Shown here one piece after another: positions 26,301 to 34,500 of a DNA stretch of 64,000 nucleotides (position 1 is its first letter; each line of letters begins with the position of its first letter). This DNA is from an uncultured Bacteroides sp. (GTDB lineage: Bacteria > Bacteroidota > Bacteroidia > Bacteroidales > Bacteroidaceae): contig CABMPP010000021.1 in the NCBI GenBank assembly GCA_902388495.1, positions 1 through 64,000 on the forward strand, given 5' to 3'. Under the pieces are notes generated by a model that was given only the letters and a program-made list of their open reading frames with translations, had not been told where the DNA came from and did no database searches. The translations under genes and the position numbers were made by a program.

Positions 26301-26964
26301 TCGTGATAATGTAACGCCTATAGGTGGTGGGTTTGTAATAACTGTTAGAGCTCAATCCTATCTTCCCAACCTTCAATTGAGGGCAATTTCAGGCGGTACT
26401 GTTGTTAGTACAACTCAACCGACAATTGCTGGCGGTACAACGAACTTACGAACGCAAACGCTGACAATAGGAAACAATCCTCCTCCTGGTGCACGTGAGG
26501 TACAGGTGCAATATTATCATCCGATATATGGGTGGACTAATTTAGGAAGTCCTTTTGTGCAGCCCGAAGGAAATTATGTACTTACTACAGGGCGTATAGT
26601 CGCTTTGCAAGATATTCCCAGTATGTATGGTAGCGCAACAATGACATGGACTGATGCAATGGGAATTCCTGCAGAGTATACTTATAAATTATTTGGAGGG
26701 GGTATGTATTATACACCGAACATGCCAACTGGTTGCGGGAGCTATTCAGAGCCTGGATATCCTGCAGGGACTTGGCGTCTCCCTACGATTGATGAAGTAG
26801 ACGAAATAGCTGCGAATAATTGGGCTTCAGTAGCTGCAAGCAAGGGATACTGGAGTTGTACTGAAGATGGACCTTCTGACGGTGCCGCACGTGCACGCGG
26901 AATTAACGGAGGTAGAGTTAGCAAAAACGGGACATACTTTGTAAGATGTGTACGTTGGCCATGA
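23335..26964 (+). CDS. Giant modular fimbrial tip-like adhesin with BACON/Ig-like modules and a lectin-like C-terminus
   Basis: A 1209-residue lipoprotein precursor (lipobox FSSC). Residues 40-350 are fimbrillin-like (VEEIDVLAFEPDG), with Arg56 in PKTRAISE placed like the pilin cleavage site. From about 385 to 880 come at least five BACON/Ig-like modules (PSWLTVTPSSGAAGDKV, NALDFGTSGDSKSVTVTSN). About 885-1078 holds two related repeats of roughly 85 residues, sharing HPxxGWTxxG. The last 125 residues (GTWRLPTIDEVDEI, GYWSCTEDG, YFVRCVRWP) resemble DUF1566/C-type-lectin-like modules. The design suits a stalked adhesin. The DNA becomes more AT-rich from about 25985, suggesting an exchanged C-terminal cassette. 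No reverse transcriptase or template repeat is present. Confidence 0.8.
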   Translation: MNSLKMKLLFWLVVSAAIFSSCSAEDENYSGHTSGTGKEIDVQVLFQMPAASPKTRAISEVDENLVEEIDVLAFEPDGVDPSKWVFSYSAQGHTIQDVAESNPTKSKKQFTVKLIKSDAPQTFVILANVRSELTALGEIGKGADKDELLARLLYSRAGSWNANNDKDEDASDKNFDSFPMWGEVEATLTDAVTRISDVKLLRAIARFDVVLDNAVVTAGNFTLDEVYVYNSKNQGRIVPEPGNLESLSKVKAATEPTGSINNDTPLFYEVPSSMNTAFERTIYLFEAKGKDENESSKATCVVVGGTYGTDGKTTYYRLDFLKKESTDTYYRDILRNHKYVMNIQSVTGSGYDTPDKAFKSKSFNMEAEVQEWDDSGMNNSIFDGHYQLTVNKDSLYFYSEGRARELKVYTDYPDGWTIEDLPSWLTVTPSSGAAGDKVDIQVTADPHTIPMDDRESYFYITAGRFKQKIKVVQTVTPELTIDVNKNSLVFRKSGSSGGKSIIVTTYPNDANVYFTEVPGSNAIDWASGGFPDSGYANITTYVFKPAKNESGSSKTTSVIVYVMGPDGTRASKTIDIMQLATDLLFNVTKQDYYPETAGTNTFSVDSDTDWYVYSVDDLGTGVVSNWSNTNNDKGVTTYSFDLTINETWDNRKAIFKVASSDPDFAGQEIVIIQGHANPTIKLNVNALDFGTSGDSKSVTVTSNAKWKYAVSTGNWANTVATASVAAGTESGNHTYQTTTGTNTVTFTPKAWTAAAGTPASGNTTAVGLQFTTTDHDPATASTANLTINRTVPAFFTLNTGNTSAARAGQNIAVNVSTNAAWNATSTAGTSIAAQAPAAYGTRSVNINIPANTTWASRTVTVSTKYGINTSSISTAKGSFAVTQTGYYISAASRNFAPSPSVATNANITLTGAYPQMNVRVLNVTANAQLAATTIAARESGAGTSNNISVAANATWANRVLRIQYQHPVNGWTPVGGDVTQEGYSTTGLSRDNVTPIGGGFVITVRAQSYLPNLQLRAISGGTVVSTTQPTIAGGTTNLRTQTLTIGNNPPPGAREVQVQYYHPIYGWTNLGSPFVQPEGNYVLTTGRIVALQDIPSMYGSATMTWTDAMGIPAEYTYKLFGGGMYYTPNMPTGCGSYSEPGYPAGTWRLPTIDEVDEIAANNWASVAASKGYWSCTEDGPSDGAARARGINGGRVSKNGTYFVRCVRWP

Positions 26965-27075
26965 CGACATTATGATATGGAGCAAATTTTTTAATTGCAA
27001 AGTATAAGAAACAAGTGTAAACCTGCTTAATATAAGTGATCAGTGTTTATTTGTCTCTCCTTAAAAACAATAAGA

Positions 27076-28236
27076 ATGAAGGAAAATAATATATATACAT
27101 TAGCAATCTGTCCATTTTCCTATATACTTTTTTTATGGATATACCTATCGCTGGCAGCCTGCGATAATTATCACGTATTAGAAGCCAAAAACACTCCTAT
27201 ACGAACAATCTTGTTTTATATGGGTGGTGACAACAATCTTTCATCAGAAGTAAATTCAAAGATTGAGCAACTGAAAAGCGTAAAGATTTCGCCTTACAGC
27301 CGTGTATTGATATACACAGATACTAAAGACGACTTTCCGCAGCTTTTAGAAATCTCTACAACTTCAGGAGGTAATATCTTAAAGACTTTACGTGAATATC
27401 CGGAGAGCAACTCTGCAGATGCAGAAATCTTTTCTTCCGTATTGTCTGAAATCAGGGAGCATTACCCGTCTTCTTCATACGGACTGGTATTGTTTTCCCA
27501 CGCTACGGGATGGCTACCGGAAGGTACTTATAATAATCCTTCCAGCAGTTCCCGAAACTTCGAAAGTCGTTCGATACTTTTAGATGGTAATTCCGAAATG
27601 GAGATTCCCGCTTTTGCTGCTGCAATCCCCGACGGTATGTTCGATTTCATTGTCTTTGAAGCTTGCTACATGGCAAGTGTTGAAGTTGCTTATGAACTGA
27701 AAGACAAAGCGCGCTCTATCGTTGCCTCTTCAGCCGAGATCGTATCGCCGGGGCTCTCCCGCTGTTATGCCGAAGCCCTGCCCCTGCTCTATCAGCAGAA
27801 GGTGGATCTTCAAGGCTTCTGTCGAGCTATCGAGAAAGATTATGCCACCCGCCCGGATGACTATTCATCGCTCACTTTGAGTTTGATAGATACCAAAGGA
27901 TTGGATGCTCTTGCCTCCATCGTTCGGGAATCGAGTTCCTCTTTTCCCAATAATGGAGTTGGCATTCAGACCTTCGACAGGGGTAGCGGTACTCTGTTTT
28001 TCGATTTGGAAGATTGCTATTCGAAATCAGTGAAACAACAAGCCGCAATCCGAACAGCTATCAAAGACTGTGTAAAGTGGAAGACAGCTACACCAGCCTT
28101 TATGCCAACCTACGGTGGCTTTAATATACGGGCGCATTGCGGTTTGACTACTTACATTCCACAGCAAGATTATAACCGTTTAAACGACGTTTACAAAGAA
28201 TTTAAATGGTATAAATCAATAACCCATAAACATTAA
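27076..28236 (+). CDS. Clostripain-family (C11) cysteine protease lipoprotein
   Basis: A 386-residue exported protease. I chose the ATG at 27076 because it gives a lipoprotein signal ending in LSLAAC. The C11 catalytic pair is visible: His142 in LFSHATGW and Cys197 in FEACYMASVEVAYEL, after a strand typical of the caspase-like fold (ILFYMGGDNNL). Known family members such as clostripain and fragipain cut after Arg or Lys. It lies 111 bp after the tip gene on the same strand. Because the pilin and tip carry candidate Arg cleavage sites, it may mature them, as Arg-gingipain does in Porphyromonas. That role is an inference. Confidence 0.85.
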   Translation: MKENNIYTLAICPFSYILFLWIYLSLAACDNYHVLEAKNTPIRTILFYMGGDNNLSSEVNSKIEQLKSVKISPYSRVLIYTDTKDDFPQLLEISTTSGGNILKTLREYPESNSADAEIFSSVLSEIREHYPSSSYGLVLFSHATGWLPEGTYNNPSSSSRNFESRSILLDGNSEMEIPAFAAAIPDGMFDFIVFEACYMASVEVAYELKDKARSIVASSAEIVSPGLSRCYAEALPLLYQQKVDLQGFCRAIEKDYATRPDDYSSLTLSLIDTKGLDALASIVRESSSSFPNNGVGIQTFDRGSGTLFFDLEDCYSKSVKQQAAIRTAIKDCVKWKTATPAFMPTYGGFNIRAHCGLTTYIPQQDYNRLNDVYKEFKWYKSITHKH

Positions 28237-28253
28237 TTTGAAAGGAATACATT

Positions 28254-28808
28254 ATGAATACAGATATGACAGATAACAATGCCGAATTGTCTTGGTTGCT
28301 ACAACAGTTACTACCCTCTTTTAAAGCTCATCAGGAGACTATGAAAGGAGTGCTTTATAATGAGCTCCGGCAAGGATGCATCGAAGACCTGGCAAGCAAC
28401 AGCAACTACCGTCTGCTCTTTCTAATGGAAGGCAAGGTGTTTTTGAGAAATGAAGGCATGGAGAAATACTTGCTGTATGGTGGCAATTTCTCGTTGCTTC
28501 CACCGGACTGCCCGATCAGCTGCGCGTCATTGACCCGGTCGCGCTATCTGATTGTAACTTGTACCGGTCTGAGCAGTACCGGTAATCAGTCTTTTATGGA
28601 AGAACTGAGAAATGCCTCCTGCAGCTCCCTTGCGTCCGTAACTTCATTACCTATTCGAGAGCAGCTTGATACAATACTGTACAACTTTGCTACCTATACT
28701 TGCAATGAGTATCAATATCCGGATATTTATGATACTTTGTTTGTCATTTTGCGAATTTTATATACACCTGAGGAATTGGTATCGTTGTTGTCTCCCATGC
28801 TGCAATGA
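28254..28808 (+). CDS. AraC-like sensor protein lacking the DNA-binding domain
   Basis: A 184-residue protein that resembles only the N-terminal part of AraC-family regulators. LLFLMEGKVFLRNEG and GGNFSLLPPDCPISC match the cupin segment FFIEGQVRFIFKN / GEILFLPAGG of the regulator at 18922-19815, and TLFVILRILYTPEELVSLL matches its FFLLVRLYYTKEDIYDFLY. The chain stops exactly where the other protein begins its helix-turn-helix region. It starts 17 bp after the protease gene, so it ends the fimbrial operon. It may be a free sensor or antagonist that dimerises with the full regulator, or a truncated relic. The clean frame and operon position favour a working protein. Confidence 0.7.
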   Translation: MNTDMTDNNAELSWLLQQLLPSFKAHQETMKGVLYNELRQGCIEDLASNSNYRLLFLMEGKVFLRNEGMEKYLLYGGNFSLLPPDCPISCASLTRSRYLIVTCTGLSSTGNQSFMEELRNASCSSLASVTSLPIREQLDTILYNFATYTCNEYQYPDIYDTLFVILRILYTPEELVSLLSPMLQ

Positions 28809-28828
28809 CCGATTAATAGGGGTTTTAT

Positions 28829-28916
28829 AGGGCTACACCCTTTCCTTCGGATGGTTACACCCTTTGGAGGTGATGGCTACACCATTCGGAAGAAAGGGTG
28901 TAGCCCTGCAAAAGAG
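28829..28916. repeat. Four tandem 22-bp units forming a long hairpin
   Basis: Units begin at 28829, 28851, 28873 and 28895 with an exact 22-bp period. The first three share GGYTACACC, and the fourth is its reverse complement, so the outer 15-base arms (AGGGCTACACCCTTT and complement) pair. It lies between the convergent fimbrial-operon end and the DUF1080 gene and may act as a bidirectional terminator. Confidence 0.7.
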
Positions 28917-28994
28917 ACGATTTAGTACTACCGGAATTGATGAATAATGTATAAAAGAGAAAGCAAAAAATACCTACACAAAGTTACCTCTTTT

Positions 28995-29873
28995 TTAGTT
29001 GAAATATTTCGCGTACTGCGCAGGTATTCCTTCTATCTGTTTGATTTCTATATCCTTGTAGAACACCTCACCAGCTTCGCTCTGCAACTGTATTTTGCCT
29101 TCAACCAGAGGAATATCTTTTTCTCCGTCCCAGTAGCGGAGGTTCTCAAGCGCCATGGCAACGTTGCCGTTCACGATATACAAACTCTTTCCTTCATAAC
29201 AGATCAGTTCCATCGTGGTCCATTCGTGTGTGGGACTGGTATAATCGGCAGCACGACACTGCGATGCAACACCCTTTGCGCCAAAAGTACAGGCTTGTCC
29301 TTCCGGATTGTAGAAATAATCCTTATCCGATTTGGAGGCTCTGATGTCCGCACGCGTACCGGCAACGCTCCAAAAGTCACCCGAAACGCCTTCATCGGTT
29401 CCACCATCCATCACTTGGAATTCAAGGCTGCGCATCCATGAGTACCAATAGTCCACGCCTGCCTCGCCTTGCGAATGATACAGAATACCGGAGTCCAGTG
29501 CTTTATCAGTTCGTGGATTCGAGCGCTTTGTACCAAAACGGGTCTTCAGTCTGAAATGGTAGTTCTTATAATCTTGTTTTGTAAAGACACAACCATACGT
29601 TTCTCCGGTGATATGAAGCACCGGTTCTCCATCTTCCTCAATAACGCTGAACACATTTTGTTCGTTCTTGTCATAGCCGATGGGAGTAATTGTCTGGCCT
29701 TCTTCATCTACAGGCCGCTGTCCGTTGAAAGTTTCGGGAAATGCGTAACTCTGGTAAATACGCCACTGTGAGAGCTCTTTGTCTAATAAGGAAGTCCATC
29801 CTTCATTTTTCGGTGCACACGATGCAAAAAGTAACAGAATACTACTTGATACAATAAAATAAAATCCTTTCAT
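28995..29873 (-). CDS. DUF1080 (3-keto-disaccharide hydrolase-like) lipoprotein
   Basis: A 292-residue lipoprotein starting MKGFYFIVSSSILLLFASC (lipobox FASC). The rest is a single concanavalin-like beta-sandwich of the DUF1080 family: WTSLLDKELSQWRIY at the start, YGCVFTKQDYKNYHFRLKTR, LDSGILYHSQG, and SLEFQVMDGGTDEG. Family members act on 3-keto-glycosides or bind sugars at the cell surface. No sugar-oxidising partner genes are adjacent, so the substrate is open. It converges on the fimbrial operon and is divergent from the metal-efflux operon. A -7 box lies 40 bp upstream. Confidence 0.85.
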   Translation of the reverse strand: MKGFYFIVSSSILLLFASCAPKNEGWTSLLDKELSQWRIYQSYAFPETFNGQRPVDEEGQTITPIGYDKNEQNVFSVIEEDGEPVLHITGETYGCVFTKQDYKNYHFRLKTRFGTKRSNPRTDKALDSGILYHSQGEAGVDYWYSWMRSLEFQVMDGGTDEGVSGDFWSVAGTRADIRASKSDKDYFYNPEGQACTFGAKGVASQCRAADYTSPTHEWTTMELICYEGKSLYIVNGNVAMALENLRYWDGEKDIPLVEGKIQLQSEAGEVFYKDIEIKQIEGIPAQYAKYFN

Positions 29874-29912
29874 AAGTCCCTGTGTTATTTGATAGTACAA
29901 TTAGATATCGAA

Positions 29913-29920
29913 CAAATATA
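29913..29920 (-). promoter_or_regulatory. -7 box for the DUF1080 gene
   Basis: Reading leftward, TATATTTG matches TAnnTTTG, 40 bp upstream of the chosen start MKGFYF. Confidence 0.5.
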
Positions 29921-29993
29921 AGATTTTATATTTAACTTCTGCGGATAGTAAATGAAAAAAATGAATTGTAGGAGAATAAAGAGAATTTTATAG

Positions 29994-30001
29994 TAACTTT
30001 G
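29994..30001 (+). promoter_or_regulatory. -7 box for the metal-efflux operon
   Basis: TAACTTTG matches TAnnTTTG. It lies 47 bp before the ATG of the small histidine-containing membrane protein and is the only good box upstream of the efflux genes. Confidence 0.55.
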
Positions 30002-30047
30002 CCGCCAAATAAACGCAATACATGTGAAAAGGCTGTTTATCAATAGT

Positions 30048-30365
30048 ATGAAGTATCTCCTGATAGTAGTATTCGCATATTACTATGTGGGGAATACAGC
30101 CTTTATCCATACGCATATCGTCGACGATTACCTCGTCACCCACTCGCATCCGTTTTTCCCCTGGGCACACCATTCGCATAGCGAAACGAACTTGGAAACA
30201 GTTTCCATGTTCAACGCGATATGTATGGACGCTTCGTCCTACATGCCGGTGGTGCCTTTCATACTGTTCTTTTTAGGTTTCATATATTCGCAAAACAAAG
30301 TAAGGACTGCCGCAAGGTGTTTTTGCTTATACTATTTGCGTGCCCCTCCCCGTCGTTGTGCATAA
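30048..30365 (+). CDS. Small membrane protein with His-rich loop, first gene of the efflux operon
   Basis: About 105 residues, with two membrane helices (YLLIVVFAYYYVGNTAF and VVPFILFFLGFIY) flanking a loop rich in His, Asp and Ser (HTHIVDDYLVTHSH, WAHHSHSE). Such a loop could bind a metal ion in the periplasm. The ATG at 30048 is preferred; an in-frame GTG at 30024 is possible. The C-terminal tail after the second helix is basic and Cys-containing. The gene ends 54 bp before the adaptor gene of the RND pump, so a metal-sensing or chaperone role is plausible but unproven. I do not recognise a named family. Confidence 0.65.
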   Translation: MKYLLIVVFAYYYVGNTAFIHTHIVDDYLVTHSHPFFPWAHHSHSETNLETVSMFNAICMDASSYMPVVPFILFFLGFIYSQNKVRTAARCFCLYYLRAPPRRCA

Positions 30366-30419
30366 CCAGCATTGGTAAACAAACAATTACCGGATTATTC
30401 ATACATAACGACAATAACA

Positions 30420-31526
30420 ATGAAACATATAGGTTTATTGTGTCTGGTCGGCATGCTGTGCTATGCATGTGCCGGTCAGCGCGAAGAGCAGGAAACACAA
30501 GATTTTTCTGTCTCGGGAGACACGATTCTGGTATCTCCCCAATCTCCCATAGCCGGAAAACTGAAAATAAGCGAAGCCGCCCGGGAACTGCACCAGACGA
30601 CTTTCAACGTATCGGGCGTGGTAAAAGCCATCCCAAGCCATTATGCAGAAATAGCATCCCCCTTTGCCGGACGCGTCACCCGCTCCTTTATCCGCCTGGG
30701 ACAGAAAGTGAGCAAGGGCAGCCCGCTGTTCGAAATCAGTTCGCCCGACTTCTTTGAAACCGGCAAGGCATACTATCAGGCCAAGCAAGAAATGGAACTT
30801 GCCTCCAAGAACCTGCGTCGCGAAAAGGACTTGTATGCGCACAAAGTCAGCGCACAGAAAGAAGTGGAAGAGGCAGAAGTGAACTACGAACTAAAAAAGA
30901 AAGATTACGAGAATGCGCTGGCCGCCCTGAAAGTGTTCCAGATAGAACCGGACCAACTGGTGCTGGGACAGCCTATGATTGTCCGCTCCCCCATCGTGGG
31001 CGAAGTGGTGAAGAACGACATCGTCATCGGCCAGTTTATGAAAGAAGATGCCGACCCCGTTGCCGTGATTGCCGATCTGAACGAAGTGTGGGTAGCCGCC
31101 AACGTAAAGGAGAAAGACATGCCGCTACTCTCTGCCCTGAAGCAAGTGGAGATATCACTGGTATCACAGCTTAACCGCACCTTCAGCGGCAGCATCTACC
31201 ACGTCAGCGAACTGCTGGACGAAAACACGCGCTCGGTAGAAGTGCTGATAGCCTGCGACAACAAAGAACGGCTGATGAAGCCTGCCATGTATGCCTCGGT
31301 AAAGTTGACTGACGAAGCCGCCGAAACGATACTGATTCCTACAGCAGCCATCTTACAGGAAGAAAACCAGGCGTATGTACTGGTGTCTTTAGGAGATAAC
31401 AAGTTCCTGAAACAGAAAATAGAAACTTCTGCCACCGATGGCGACAGAAGCATCATCACCTCCGGACTGCAACCGGGAGACAAATATGTGTCCGACGGTG
31501 CCTTCTATCTGCTGAATGCTAACTAA
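30420..31526 (+). CDS. RND efflux periplasmic adaptor (membrane fusion protein, CusB/CzcB-like)
   Basis: A 368-residue lipoprotein (MLCYACAGQREEQ) of the membrane-fusion family. A barrel-sandwich (lipoyl) half is seen at ASPFAGRVTRSFIRLGQKV and again at VRSPIVGEVVKNDIVIGQF. Between them is a helical hairpin (ELASKNLRREKDLYAHKVSA). The beta-barrel and membrane-proximal domains follow (VWVAANVKEKDMPLL, ILIPTAAILQEENQAYVLV). It links the inner-membrane pump to the outer-membrane channel encoded by the next two genes. The ATG at 30420 is chosen because it gives the lipoprotein signal. Metal specificity is inferred from the pump type. Confidence 0.88.
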   Translation: MKHIGLLCLVGMLCYACAGQREEQETQDFSVSGDTILVSPQSPIAGKLKISEAARELHQTTFNVSGVVKAIPSHYAEIASPFAGRVTRSFIRLGQKVSKGSPLFEISSPDFFETGKAYYQAKQEMELASKNLRREKDLYAHKVSAQKEVEEAEVNYELKKKDYENALAALKVFQIEPDQLVLGQPMIVRSPIVGEVVKNDIVIGQFMKEDADPVAVIADLNEVWVAANVKEKDMPLLSALKQVEISLVSQLNRTFSGSIYHVSELLDENTRSVEVLIACDNKERLMKPAMYASVKLTDEAAETILIPTAAILQEENQAYVLVSLGDNKFLKQKIETSATDGDRSIITSGLQPGDKYVSDGAFYLLNAN

Positions 31527-31540
31527 ACACCGCACGACGT

Positions 31541-34500
31541 ATGAAGAAACTTATTTATCTGGCGATACATCGTCGGGGACTGATGATCGTATTGTTTGCC
31601 TTCATTGCAGCAGTGGGTTATTATTCGTGGACAAGGCTTGCCATCGACGCTTATCCCGACATTGCAGATACCACCGTACAGATTGTAACCCAAGTGCCCG
31701 GACTGGCAGCCGAGGAAATAGAACAGCAAATCACCATCCCCATTGAGCGTGCCGTGAACGGCATGCCGGGTCTGAACGTGATGCGAAGCAAGAACACCTT
31801 CGGACTGAGCACCGTGGTGCTGGTATTTGATGACGGAATTGACGACTACTGGGCACGCCAGCGTGTGCAGGAGCGTCTGGTAGACGTAGAGCTGCCTTAT
31901 GACGCCGTGCCGGGACTGAATCCGCTGACCTCTCCTACCGGAGAGATATACCGCTACGTCATCGACAGTGAAAACCTGGACTTGCGCGAAATCACCGACC
32001 TGCACAAGTGGGTCATCATCCCCCGCCTGAAACAAGTGACGGGCGTGGCAGATGTAAGCAACTACGGCGGCATCACCACGCAATATCAGATTGAACTGGA
32101 CCCGCACAAGATGGAAGAATACGGCATTTCCCTTGCTGACGTAACCGAGAAAGTGGAAATGAACAATGTAAATGCCGGCGGCAGCATGCTGAGCCGGGGC
32201 GAACTGAGCTATGTAATCCGTGGCATCGGCTTGGTGAAAGACCTGGAAGACCTGGGACGCATCGTCATCAAGACCGAGAACGGAGTGCCCGTTTACCTGA
32301 ACGACATAGGCAAACTGAAATACGGCAATCTGGAACGCAAGGGCGTACTGGGCTTCTACGACGGCAAACGCAATTACTCCGACGGCGTGGAAGGTATCGT
32401 GCAGATGCTGCGCGGACAGAACCCGTCGCAAGTGCTCGAAGGTGTGCATGCTGCTATTGACGAGCTGAACAACGAAGTGTTGCCCAAAGGCACCTGTATC
32501 CATCCCTTTATGGACCGCACCAACCTGGTGGACATGACGCTGCACACGGTTTCGCACACCTTATTTATGGGTATGGTACTGGTAGTGCTCGTACTGATTC
32601 TCTTCCTGGGCAACTGGCGCGGCGCTCTGCTGGTGGCACTCACCATTCCCCTCTCCCTACTGATAGCCTTTATCCTGATGCACGTCACCGACATTCCTGC
32701 CAACTTGCTTTCGCTGGGTGCCATCGACTTCGGTATACTGGTGGACGGTTCCATCGTGATGATGGAGACCATCTTGAAGAAACGCGAACGGCATCCCGAC
32801 GAGGTGCTGACCGAGGACTCCATCCTGCGACGCACTACGGAGGTGGCGCGTCCCATCTTCTTCTCCACCCTTATCATTATCACCGCCTACCTGCCGCTGT
32901 TTGCCTTCGAGCATATCGAAAAGAAACTGTTCACGCCGATGGCCTATACCGTAGGCTATGCGTTGATAGGTGCTTTGTGCGTGGCTTTGATATTGATTCC
33001 GGGACTCGCCTATATGGCTTACCGCAATCCCCGAAAGACGTATCACAACCGCTGGTTGGAGAAGTTGCAAACGTTGTATCACGCCCAGGTGGTTCGCGTC
33101 ATCGACTGTCCCAAAGCCGTGATTGGCGTACTGGCAGGCATCCTGCTGCTGGCGGGCGTATTGAGTTATACGGTAGGGAAAGACTTCCTTCCTCCGCTGG
33201 ACGAGGGGGCCATCTGGATTCAGGTGCAGTTGCCTCCGGGCATCTCCATAGAACGTTCCAAGAAGATGGGAGCCGAGTTGAGAAAGGTGTTGAGCGGATT
33301 CCCCGAAGTGTCCTATGTCATGACGCAGGTGGGACGCGATGATGAAGGGGCCGAAGCCTTCTCCCTCTCGCACGTGGAATGCGGCGTCGGACTGAAGCCA
33401 TACAACACCTGGACCACGGGACGCAACAAGGCCCGATTGATAGAAGCCATGAACGACTCGCTGATGAAACTGCCGGGCTACTCCGTAGGATTCTCGCAGC
33501 CCATCATCGACATGGTGATGGATCAGATAGCCGGTGCGCACAGTGACCTTGCCCTGAAAATCTATGGGGAAGACATCACAGAAACCCGCCACATTGCCGA
33601 CAGGATAGTAAACGTAGTCAAGCAGATTCCGGGTGCCACGGACGTTGCCGTAGACCAGGAACCGCCCCTGCCCCAGTTACAGATTGTAGCCGACCGCGAC
33701 CGCATTGCCCAATACGGACTGAATGTCTCGGATGTAGCCGACCTGATAGAGCTTGCCATCGGTGGGAAAGCCATTTCGCAGATATTTGTAGGCAGCAAGT
33801 CCTACGACGTTATCTGCCGCTTCAGCGAGGAGACACGCAATACTCCGGAGAATATCGGCAACCTGATGCTGACCTCCGGTTCGGGCGCCAAGATACCTTT
33901 GAGCCAGGTAGCGGACATCAAGATGACGACCGGTGCCAGCACCATCTCCCGCGAGATGAACAAGCGGCATCTGACCATCCACATCAATTTGCGCGGCATC
34001 GACCTGACTTCATTCTTGCAGAAGGCCAACCGGATGATTGACGAGCAGGTGAAGTACGACCACGAAACAACGCATCTGAAGTGGGCGGGACAATTCGAGA
34101 ATCAGCACCGCGCTTACAGCCGACTGGGAGTGGTGGTTCCGCTGGCGCTGGGCATCATGCTGGTGTTGCTGTTTGCAGCGCTGGGCAAGTTCCGTCAGGC
34201 GGCATTGCTGATGAGCGTCATTCCGTTGGCGCTCTTTGGCGGTATGCTGGCGCTGAATGTGCGGGGGATGACGCTGAATGTATCGTCTGCCGTGGGATTT
34301 ATTGCACTGATCGGTGTGGCGATACAGAACGGAGTGATTATGATTTCGCACATCAACAACCTGCGCAGCCGTGGACGCGACTTGCGCGACTCGGTGATTA
34401 CCGGTGTGAAGCATCGTTTCCGCCCCATCCTGATGACGGCCACGGTTGCCGTACTGGGATTGCTACCGGCATCGCTGAGCACAGGCATCGGTTCGGACGT

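Noticed and set aside
28829..28916. CRISPR array interpretation of the 22-bp units
   Set aside because: The units are contiguous without spacers, there are only four, and no cas genes are present.
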